A DNA stretch of 10,482 nt from Prevotellaceae bacterium (GTDB taxonomy: Bacteria > Bacteroidota > Bacteroidia > Bacteroidales > UBA932), in assembly GCA_031273485.1 (NCBI GenBank), contig JAISRS010000146.1, forward strand, positions 1 through 10,482, in the 5' to 3' direction. The stretch's first letter is position 1. Each line of letters starts with the position of its first letter. The position numbers and the translations under genes are program-made. This document shows positions 5,415 to 10,482 of the stretch, piece by piece. The notes beneath the pieces are model-generated. The model saw only the letters and a program-made list of their open reading frames with translations. It searched no databases and was not told the DNA's origin.

Positions 5415-6968
5415 ATGAGTGTACAATCAGAGAAAGTAAAAACGCTGACTCAATTACGCGAAAAAGCCCGTCTTGGAGGCGGCGAAAAACGTATAGAATC
5501 TCAGCATCAAAAAGGCAAATACACTGCGCGCGAACGTATCGCAATGTTACTCGACGAAGGCAGTTTCGAGGAATTTGATATGTTCGTAACACACCGTTGC
5601 ACTAACTTCGGCATCGATAAACAGGTTTTCCTGGGCGATGGCGTTGTTACGGGATACGGTACCATTGACGGACGTTTAGTCTATGTTTACGCACAAGACT
5701 TTACGGTATTCGGAGGAGCGCTTTCCGAAACATTAGCCCTCAAAATCTGCAAAGTAATGGATCAGGCAATGAAAGTAGGAGCGCCCGTGATAGGAATAAA
5801 CGATTCGGGCGGCGCACGTATTCAGGAAGGAATAAACGCCCTGGCGGGATACGCCGAAATATTCCAGCGCAACATCCTTGCTTCGGGCGTTATACCACAA
5901 ATTTCCGCCATTTTCGGACCCTGCGCCGGAGGAGCGGTATATTCACCCGCATTAACCGATTTCAACATCATGACCAAAGGCACAAGTTATATGTTCCTCA
6001 CCGGTCCCAAAGTTGTGAAAACCGTCACAGGCGAAGACGTTACGCAGGAACAGCTGGGCGGAGCAAGCATACATTCCACAAAATCGGGCGTAGCTCATTT
6101 TGCCGTCGATACGGAAGAAGAAGGCTTAACGCTTGTGCGCAAATTGCTGAGCTTCCTGCCGCAAAACAATCTGGAAGAACCGCCGCTCTATCCCTGCAAC
6201 GACCCCATTGACCGCTTGGACGACGCACTGAACGAAATAATCCCCGACAATCCCAACAAACCCTACGACATGTACGAAGTTATAGGTACAATTATCGACA
6301 ACGGCGAATTTCTTGAAGTACATAAAAACTTCGCGGCAAACATCATTGTGGGTTTTGCACGTTTCAACGGAATTTCCGTCGGCATCGTAGCCAATCAGCC
6401 CAAAGTGCTTGCAGGAGTACTCGACATCAACGCCTCGCGCAAAGCCGCGCGTTTCGTGCGCTTCTGCGACGCCTTCAACATCCCGCTGGTAACATTGATC
6501 GACGTCCCGGGATTCCTGCCCGGCACAGGACAGGAATACGGAGGAGTTATCCTGCACGGAGCCAAACTGCTGTATGCCTACGGCGAAGCCACCGTTCCCA
6601 AAATCGCAGTCACTTTGCGCAAATCTTACGGCGGCGCCTATTGCGTGATGAGTTCCAAACATTTGCGCGGCGACATCAACTACGCCTGGCCATCGGCGGA
6701 AATCGCAGTCATGGGACCCGCAGGAGCAATCGAAGTACTGTATGCCAAAGAAGCAGCCACAGCCCCAGACCCGCAGGCATTTACAGCCGAAAAAGAAAAG
6801 GAATACAAAGACGCTTTCGCGAATCCCTATAATGCCGCCAAATACGGTTATATTGACGACGTTATCGAACCTCGCAATACCCGTTTCCGCATAATACGCT
6901 CATTGCTGCAACTGGCTACCAAGAAACTCGCCAACCCTGCAAAAAAACACGATAATCTCCCACTGTAA
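5415..6968 (+). CDS. mmdA: Methylmalonyl-CoA decarboxylase alpha subunit (carboxyltransferase)
   Basis: This 517-residue crotonase-fold carboxyltransferase moves the carboxyl group from methylmalonyl-CoA to the biotin of the carrier protein encoded two genes downstream, releasing propionyl-CoA. The N half carries NDSGGARIQEG (129-139) and the first oxyanion loop GPCAGGAVYSPAL (168-180). The C half carries IDVPGFLPGTGQE (362-374) and the second oxyanion region KSYGGAYCVMSSK (403-415). The length of about 510-520 is standard for MmdA and for propionyl-CoA carboxylase beta subunits. The two differ by partners: here the neighbours are a membrane decarboxylase beta subunit and a gamma-like anchor, and there is no biotin carboxylase, which favours the Na+-pumping decarboxylase. 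It lies on the cytoplasmic face of the complex. GC-rich third positions increase through the second half of the gene, but nothing suggests transfer. Confidence 0.97.
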   Translation: MSVQSEKVKTLTQLREKARLGGGEKRIESQHQKGKYTARERIAMLLDEGSFEEFDMFVTHRCTNFGIDKQVFLGDGVVTGYGTIDGRLVYVYAQDFTVFGGALSETLALKICKVMDQAMKVGAPVIGINDSGGARIQEGINALAGYAEIFQRNILASGVIPQISAIFGPCAGGAVYSPALTDFNIMTKGTSYMFLTGPKVVKTVTGEDVTQEQLGGASIHSTKSGVAHFAVDTEEEGLTLVRKLLSFLPQNNLEEPPLYPCNDPIDRLDDALNEIIPDNPNKPYDMYEVIGTIIDNGEFLEVHKNFAANIIVGFARFNGISVGIVANQPKVLAGVLDINASRKAARFVRFCDAFNIPLVTLIDVPGFLPGTGQEYGGVILHGAKLLYAYGEATVPKIAVTLRKSYGGAYCVMSSKHLRGDINYAWPSAEIAVMGPAGAIEVLYAKEAATAPDPQAFTAEKEKEYKDAFANPYNAAKYGYIDDVIEPRNTRFRIIRSLLQLATKKLANPAKKHDNLPL

Positions 6969-6986
6969 TCTCTAAATTTTGATTGA

Positions 6987-7919
6987 ATGATGAATAAAAC
7001 AATAAAATCAATAATAAAAGGGACGGGATTATTCTTACCGCTGCTATTACTGCTTGTTACAAAAGTCGATGTATCGGCGCAAAACGCCGACAAACTTCGT
7101 ATCAATGAAATAATGGTCACAAACGAAACAAATTATATCGACGATTTCGGCAGACGCAGCGGATGGATAGAAATATTTAATCCCTCTTACGGACCTGTGA
7201 ATATTGCAGGATGCTATTTGACGGACGATATGAACGATCCGAAAAAATATTACATACAAAAAGGCGACGTGCTGACAAAAATACAACCGCGTCAGCACAT
7301 TGTGTTCTTTGCGGATAACGACCCGACTTTGGGAACGTTTCATACTAATTTCACGCTGAAAAAACGCTTCGTGGCGCTGTTCAACGCCAACGGAAAAACA
7401 CTGATCGACAGTATGACCATCCCCGCCGCCCTGCCGGCAAATACCACCTACGGACTTATAGCCGACGGAGGCAAAGAACGCGGTATTCTGGAAAAAACTA
7501 CCCCAAGCACCAATAACATTATTGTCGGTTCCAACTATGCAAGCGATCGCTTCCGCGAAAAAGACCCCATAGGCACCGGAATGAGCATGACTGCAATGTC
7601 GGTGGTTTTTTTGGCTCTGATTCTGCTGTTTATTGTGTTTGACCGGATTGGTAACTATTATTCCGGATTGGGTAAAAAAGACGCCGCAAAAGACGCCGAA
7701 CCCCAAAACGCCCCGAAAACAGCAGGCAAAGAATCGGAAGAAGTCTATGCCGCCATTGCCATGGCATTGTATGAATACGATAACGATATTCACGATATTG
7801 AAAACACTGTACTCACCATCACAAGAGTAGAGCGCAGATATTCTCCGTGGAGTTCAAAAATATACGGTTTCCGTTCGCTCCCTTCGATACAGGGACGAAC
7901 AATTGTTGACAAAAAGTAA
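6987..7919 (+). CDS. Lamin-tail domain protein fused to an OadG-like decarboxylase gamma subunit
   Basis: This 310-residue protein begins 18 bases after mmdA. Residues 1-32 look like a signal peptide (basic start, LFLPLLLLLV core, cleavage near SAQ). Residues 37-150 match the lamin tail (LTD) immunoglobulin-like fold: RINEI (38-42), WIEIFNP (60-66), VNIAGCYLTDD (71-81), a strand at HIVFFAD (104-110), and NFTLKKRFVALFNANGKTLIDS (121-142). One membrane helix follows (about 203-219, VVFLALILLFIVF). After an Ala/Lys/Pro/Glu linker (229-250) comes a conserved cytoplasmic end, AAIAMALYEY (255-264) and RRYSPWSSKIYG (283-294), as in Bacteroidetes OadG-family gammas. Small gamma subunits anchor the carboxyltransferase to the beta subunit through their C-terminal tail. 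The membrane helix and tail would do that here, while the LTD faces the periplasm. What the LTD binds is unknown. The gene's place in the operon argues that it belongs to the complex. Confidence 0.85.
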   Translation: MMNKTIKSIIKGTGLFLPLLLLLVTKVDVSAQNADKLRINEIMVTNETNYIDDFGRRSGWIEIFNPSYGPVNIAGCYLTDDMNDPKKYYIQKGDVLTKIQPRQHIVFFADNDPTLGTFHTNFTLKKRFVALFNANGKTLIDSMTIPAALPANTTYGLIADGGKERGILEKTTPSTNNIIVGSNYASDRFREKDPIGTGMSMTAMSVVFLALILLFIVFDRIGNYYSGLGKKDAAKDAEPQNAPKTAGKESEEVYAAIAMALYEYDNDIHDIENTVLTITRVERRYSPWSSKIYGFRSLPSIQGRTIVDKK

Positions 7920-7931
7920 AATTTAGTAAAA

Positions 7932-8375
7932 ATGAAAGAATTTAAATTAAAAATAAACGGTAACGACTACAATGTTACCATCAATGATATAGAAGAAAAT
8001 GTTGCGGAAGTAACAGTAAACGGCGCCCCATACAAGGTTCTTATGGATAAACCCGTACGCAAAAGCGCCGCTCCCGTGTCCAAAATCAGTCCGGTTGCAG
8101 CTCCGGTCAATAACGCAGCCGCAGCGCCGGCTTCAAAACCGGTTGCCGCATCCTCAGGCGCAGGCAGCGCCGTGAAATCACCCCTGCCCGGAGTAATCCT
8201 CGAAGTATATGCGAGAGTTGGCGATCAAGTCGCCGTGGGGCAGAAACTCGTGATGCTCGAAGCCATGAAAATGGAAAATCTTATCAATTCCGACAGGGAT
8301 GGTAAAGTTGTTGAAATAAAAATAAGTAAAGGCGACTCGGTATTGGAAGGAGCTGATTTGGTAATTATAGGATAA
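7932..8375 (+). CDS. mmdC: Biotin carboxyl carrier protein of methylmalonyl-CoA decarboxylase
   Basis: This 147-residue carrier shuttles CO2 as carboxybiotin from the carboxyltransferase to the membrane beta subunit. The biotinylation motif EAMKM is at 110-114, so K113 is the biotinyl lysine, 34 residues before the C terminus as usual. The biotinyl domain (about 78-147) begins at VKSPLPGVILEV and ends ADLVIIG. Between the N-terminal strand region (1-40) and this domain lies a flexible Ala/Pro/Val/Ser linker (about 44-80), the swinging arm typical of these carriers. It follows the lamin-tail/OadG gene by 12 bases and precedes mmdB by 10, so co-translation is likely. A biotin ligase must act on it from elsewhere in the genome. 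Confidence 0.96.
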   Translation: MKEFKLKINGNDYNVTINDIEENVAEVTVNGAPYKVLMDKPVRKSAAPVSKISPVAAPVNNAAAAPASKPVAASSGAGSAVKSPLPGVILEVYARVGDQVAVGQKLVMLEAMKMENLINSDRDGKVVEIKISKGDSVLEGADLVIIG

Positions 8376-8385
8376 AATACTAAAG

Positions 8386-9552
8386 ATGGAAAAAAACGGA
8401 TTTTTCTCCTTTTTAATAGACAATTTAAAGGAATTTCTGACATATACGGGCTTTGCCAATATGACAACAGGTCATATTGTGATGATTCTGGTTGGCTTGC
8501 TTTTCATATATCTGGCAATAAAAAAAGAATATGAACCGCTGTTGCTCATCCCCATAGGCTTCGGGATACTTATCGGAAACATCCCGTTTAAGGAAGTGGG
8601 GCTTATGGTTGGCATCTACGAACAGGGTTCGGTGCTGAACACTCTCTACGGAGGAGTGACGCAAGGCTGGTATCCGCCGCTGATTTTTCTCGGCATAGGC
8701 GCAATGACGGACTTTTCGGCATTGATCTCCAATCCTAAACTGATACTTATAGGAGCGGCAGCCCAACTTGGAATATTTGCAGCTTATACGAGCGCGTTAT
8801 TACTGGGATTTGACCCAAGTCAAGCCGGCGCAATCGGCATTATCGGAGGCGCCGACGGACCGACGGCAATATTCCTGTCGTCGAAACTTGCGCCAAACAT
8901 GATGGGCGCCATTGCCATAGCCGCATATTCGTATATGGCGCTTGTGCCCGTGATACAGCCCCCAATCATGCGGCTGCTCACAAATAAGGAAGAACGCCTT
9001 ATTAGAATGAAACCGCCACGAGCCGTTTCTCAAACCGAAAAGATTTTGTTTCCTATTGTAGGTCTGCTGCTCACAGCATTTTTAGTGCCTTCGGGTTTAC
9101 CATTACTGGGAATGTTGTTCTTTGGGAATTTACTTAAAGAAAGCGGAGTAACGCGCCGTTTAGCCGAAACCGCACGCGGACCGCTGATTGATGTGATAAC
9201 TATACTGCTGGGTTTAACCGTGGGCGCTTCGACGCAGGCTACGCAGTTCATCAACTGGGATTCGCTGAAAATATTCGGACTGGGAGCGTTTTCGTTTGTT
9301 ATTGCAACCGCAGGCGGAGTATTGTTCGTGAAACTGTTCAACCTTTTTGTGAAGAAAGAAAACAGAATCAACCCGCTGATAGGTAACGCCGGAGTATCTG
9401 CCGTACCCGATTCCGCCCGTATTTCGCAAGTTGAAGGCTTAAAAGCCGACCCAACAAATCATTTGTTGATGCACGCCATGGGTCCCAATGTTGCAGGAGT
9501 TATAGGAAGCGCAGTCGCAGCCGGTATTTTACTCGGATTCTTATCCTCCTAA
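8386..9552 (+). CDS. mmdB: Na+-transporting methylmalonyl-CoA decarboxylase beta subunit
   Basis: This 388-residue polytopic inner-membrane protein decarboxylates carboxybiotin and couples it to Na+ export (OadB/MmdB/GcdB family). It has many hydrophobic segments (for example about 30-46, 50-65, 117-140, 172-192, 220-245, 267-282, 296-318 and 366-387). The family hallmark GGADGPTAIF (154-163) includes D157, which by motif matches the conserved Asp needed for Na+ and proton coupling in OadB. YSYMALVPVIQPP (181-193) and the C-terminal MGPNVAGVIGSAVAAG (365-380) are also diagnostic. The first 25 residues (NGFFSFLIDNLKEFLTYTGF) form an amphipathic entry before the first span. Length is a little below the enterobacterial OadB but normal for MmdB. 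It is the last gene of the operon; non-coding repeats follow at once. Confidence 0.97.
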   Translation: MEKNGFFSFLIDNLKEFLTYTGFANMTTGHIVMILVGLLFIYLAIKKEYEPLLLIPIGFGILIGNIPFKEVGLMVGIYEQGSVLNTLYGGVTQGWYPPLIFLGIGAMTDFSALISNPKLILIGAAAQLGIFAAYTSALLLGFDPSQAGAIGIIGGADGPTAIFLSSKLAPNMMGAIAIAAYSYMALVPVIQPPIMRLLTNKEERLIRMKPPRAVSQTEKILFPIVGLLLTAFLVPSGLPLLGMLFFGNLLKESGVTRRLAETARGPLIDVITILLGLTVGASTQATQFINWDSLKIFGLGAFSFVIATAGGVLFVKLFNLFVKKENRINPLIGNAGVSAVPDSARISQVEGLKADPTNHLLMHAMGPNVAGVIGSAVAAGILLGFLSS

Positions 9553-9603
9553 ACCGGAATCGAAAAGGAAGTAATCAAAATTGTTGTTCCGCAAAGGGAT
9601 TTT

Positions 9604-9690
9604 TTAACACAAAGAACACAAAGTGTATCACAAAGGGCGCAAAGATAAATTGCGCTCTTTGTGTTTTCTTTGCGCTCTTTGTGCTGAAAA
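9604..9690. repeat. Dispersed cacaaag element, copy 2; possible operon terminator
   Basis: The segment shares ends and internal cacaaag words with 3707-3798. Its core, 9629-9642 and 9650-9663, forms a 14-bp stem with one G-U and a 7-base loop, followed by a T-rich run (9664-9670). It lies 50 bases after the mmdB stop, so it could end transcription of the operon even though it is a repeat. Confidence 0.65.
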
Positions 9691-9734
9691 AATTAGCGGC
9701 AATTCAAAGGATTCAAAGAGGGGTTAACCCCCCC

Positions 9735-9763
9735 GTTCGGCGTAGCGGGACGCTACGCCGAAC
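9735..9763. repeat. cggcgtagcg hairpin, solitary copy
   Basis: GTTCGGCGTAGCG (9735-9747) and CGCTACGCCGAAC (9751-9763) form a perfect 13-bp stem with loop GGA. The same CGGCGTAGCG stem, with different 3-base loops (TCT, GAA), occurs twice in the 276-bp element and again near 10382. It is preceded here, as at 4027 and 10374, by a run of C. Confidence 0.85.
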
Positions 9764-9770
9764 AGAGATT

Positions 9771-9790
9771 GGGCATTGCACGCAATGCCC
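9771..9790. repeat. gggcattg/caatgccc palindrome
   Basis: GGGCATTG (9771-9778) and CAATGCCC (9783-9790) are perfect inverted repeats with a 4-base spacer, lying just after the cggcgtagcg hairpin. It is one more small palindrome in the repeat patchwork and has no recognised role. Confidence 0.6.
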
Positions 9791-9806
9791 CTACCGCCCA
9801 ATACCA

Positions 9807-9878
9807 CCGCTTGCGCGGGTTTGTAACCCGTGCCGCCGCGTCTGTTTCCTGTTGTTCCGCGCACGGATTGCAAATCCT
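9807..9878. repeat. gggtttgtaaccc / ggattgcaaatcc inverted hairpin pair
   Basis: GGGTTTGTAACCC (centre about 9824) and GGATTGCAAATCC (9865-9877) are each 5-bp-stem mini-hairpins, and with their flanks (gcgcggg..., ...cccgtgc; gcacgga...) they are inverted copies of the same repeat family that fills 10147-10360. Confidence 0.7.
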
Positions 9879-9886
9879 CGTTTTTT

Positions 9887-9964
9887 TTATCCACGAATTA
9901 CACGAATCACACGAATTTTTATCCTGCGGATTTTTACGAATTACACGAATTTTTATCCACGAAA
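9887..9964. repeat. cacgaattacacgaat repeat cluster, copy 2 (opposite orientation)
   Basis: Several cacgaat and acgaatttttatcc words in tandem (9891-9962) are the reverse complement of the family at 4602-4758. A further single tccacgaattttt lies at 9996-10008. No gene is supported here. Confidence 0.75.
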
Positions 9965-10012
9965 GCAAAATCCTTTAATCAAGGTTCAGACAATTTCCAC
10001 GAATTTTTCTGC

Positions 10013-10052
10013 GAAGGCGACCCCCTAACAGGGTTTAAAATCCCTGTTAAGG
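10013..10052. repeat. gaaggcgaccc + ccctaacaggg palindrome, copy 2
   Basis: gaaggcgaccc is at 10013-10023, then ccctaacaggg (10023-10033), the same 8-base loop as copy 1, and ccctgttaagg (10042-10052), which has one mismatch against the perfect arm in copy 1. A related ccccttaacagggg follows at 10067-10080. The reverse complement gggtcgccttc at 10360-10370 closes the block, so 10013-10370 is bracketed by inverted 11-mers. Confidence 0.75.
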
Positions 10053-10082
10053 TTTGAGAGGAGCGCCCCCTTAACAGGGGAT

Positions 10083-10136
10083 TTAAGGTCTTTAAAGTCC
10101 TTAAAGACCTTAAAGACCTTAAAGACCTTAAACCTC
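10083..10136. repeat. 9-bp tandem repeat (ttaaagacc), about six units
   Basis: Units at 10092-10100 (ttaaagtcc), 10101-10109, 10110-10118 and 10119-10127 (ttaaagacc, identical) and 10128-10136 (ttaaacctc) follow one another, with a weaker unit at 10083-10091. A related ttaaagtccttaaacctc reappears at 10189-10206. On the minus strand it produces spurious V-F-K repeats. Confidence 0.85.
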
Positions 10137-10146
10137 TCGGCGGGAA

Positions 10147-10236
10147 CGCACGGATTACAAATCCGCGCGAGCGGCAGCGGGGGGGACTTAAAGTCCTTAA
10201 ACCTCCCACCGCTCGCGCGGGTTTGTAACCCGTGCG
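10147..10236. repeat. Inverted repeat of the gcacggattacaaatccgcgc family
   Basis: Arms 10147-10174 and 10209-10236 are inverted 28-mers differing at two positions. Each arm contains its own mini-hairpin: GGATT-ACA-AATCC (10152-10164) on the left and GGGTT-TGT-AACCC (10219-10231) on the right. The two differences are the two partners of one stem base pair, so pairing within each arm is preserved. Confidence 0.85.
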
Positions 10237-10251
10237 CCACTATTCCTTTAT

Positions 10252-10360
10252 TACATGCACGGATTACAAATCCGCGCAAGCGAAGAACGCTACATGCACG
10301 GATTACAAATCCGCGCAAGCGAAGAACGTTACATGCACGGATTACAAATCCGCGCAAGCG
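10252..10360. repeat. 39-bp tandem repeat, 2.8 copies
   Basis: Copies start at 10252, 10291 and 10330 (tacatgcacggattacaaat...) and are nearly identical; the third ends at about 10360, before gggtcgccttc. Each carries the GGATT-ACA-AATCC mini-hairpin and ends gcgcaagcgaagaacg. There are no unique spacers, so it is not a CRISPR array. Confidence 0.9.
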
Positions 10361-10373
10361 GGTCGCCTTCCAA

Positions 10374-10482
10374 CCCCCCGTTCGGCGTAGCGTCTCGCTA
10401 CGTCGGAGCTAAAAGCAGGCTTCCAGCTTGCACTTATACCATGTTGCGAAGCGGGAGCTTCGCTTTTAGCTGCGGCGTAGCG
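10374..10482. repeat. Second copy of the hairpin module, cut by the window end
   Basis: This aligns with 4030-4140 almost base for base: C-run, cggcgtagcg hairpin, agctaaaagcaggcttccag, gcgaagcgggagcttcgc, gcttttagct and the next cggcgtagcg. Differences are one base in the right arm of the first hairpin (cgctacgtcg) and a replaced 13-base segment in the middle (cttataccatgtt against gacccgccttagt). The rest of the element lies beyond the window. Confidence 0.88.

Noticed and set aside
6126..6662. 178-residue minus-strand frame opposite mmdA
   Set aside because: It is a shadow of the strongly conserved mmdA coding frame with no family features of its own.
5415..6968. Propionyl-CoA carboxylase beta subunit as the identity of mmdA
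   Set aside because: The sequence family is shared, but there is no biotin carboxylase here and the neighbouring OadB-type membrane subunit points to the decarboxylase.
7047..7793. 248-residue minus-strand frame opposite the lamin-tail gene
   Set aside because: The plus frame has a signal peptide, recognisable domains and operon spacing; the minus frame has none.
10025..10357. 110-residue minus-strand frame with RGFVIRAC and VFK repeats
   Set aside because: It is a translation of the 39-bp and 9-bp tandem repeats and the inverted hairpin pairs; nothing suggests a protein.
10252..10360. CRISPR-like array
   Set aside because: The repeats are contiguous 39-bp units without unique spacers, and no cas gene is present.

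Overview
The window looks like a chromosomal segment of a Bacteroidetes (probably Bacteroidales) bacterium. The reasons are the gene order epimerase - mmdA - gamma-like protein - biotin carrier - mmdB, a lamin-tail/OadG fusion at the gamma position, starts preceded by A-rich leaders without a clear Shine-Dalgarno sequence, and TAnnTTTG-type -7 promoter boxes. I cannot name the species. The intergenic DNA is unusually rich in short palindromic and tandem repeats, which suggests a genome burdened with dispersed non-coding repeats.

Left part (1-3500, all minus strand). Reading along the minus strand: a DEAD-box RNA helicase with a DbpA-type RNA-binding tail (3381-1726), a SlyD-like FKBP prolyl isomerase with a Cys/Asp-repeat tail (1629-1069), an ABC transporter ATPase (977-48), and 12 bases later the first codons of what is probably the partner ABC-2 permease (35 to the window edge). 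A heptamer is repeated four times directly against the ATPase start.

Middle non-coding region (3382-4961, about 1.6 kb). It holds a promoter for the helicase, a 22-bp-spaced direct repeat, a palindromic cacaaag element, a 276-bp element with nearly perfect 55-bp inverted arms enclosing several hairpins, a 14-unit 21-bp tandem array abutting it, a short palindrome, and degenerate aattcgt-type repeats. A Bacteroidetes-type promoter for the next operon lies at the end.

Operon (4962-9552, plus strand, gaps of 10-39 bases). The genes are methylmalonyl-CoA epimerase, methylmalonyl-CoA decarboxylase alpha (carboxyltransferase), a secreted lamin-tail domain fused to an OadG-like membrane anchor, a biotin carrier protein and the Na+-pumping beta subunit. 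Together they would convert one methylmalonyl-CoA epimer to the other, decarboxylate it to propionyl-CoA and use the free energy to export Na+. This is the end of the succinate-to-propionate fermentation route. The mutase that feeds it is not in the window.

Right part (9553-10482). I see no credible gene. The DNA is a patchwork of the same repeat families seen in the middle region (cacaaag palindrome, cggcgtagcg hairpins, aattcgtg repeats, the ccctaacaggg palindrome, and a second copy of the hairpin module), plus 9-bp and 39-bp tandem repeats and a hairpin family with stem-preserving substitutions. The repeat families, the 21-bp array and the lamin-tail fusion are the items most worth a second look.
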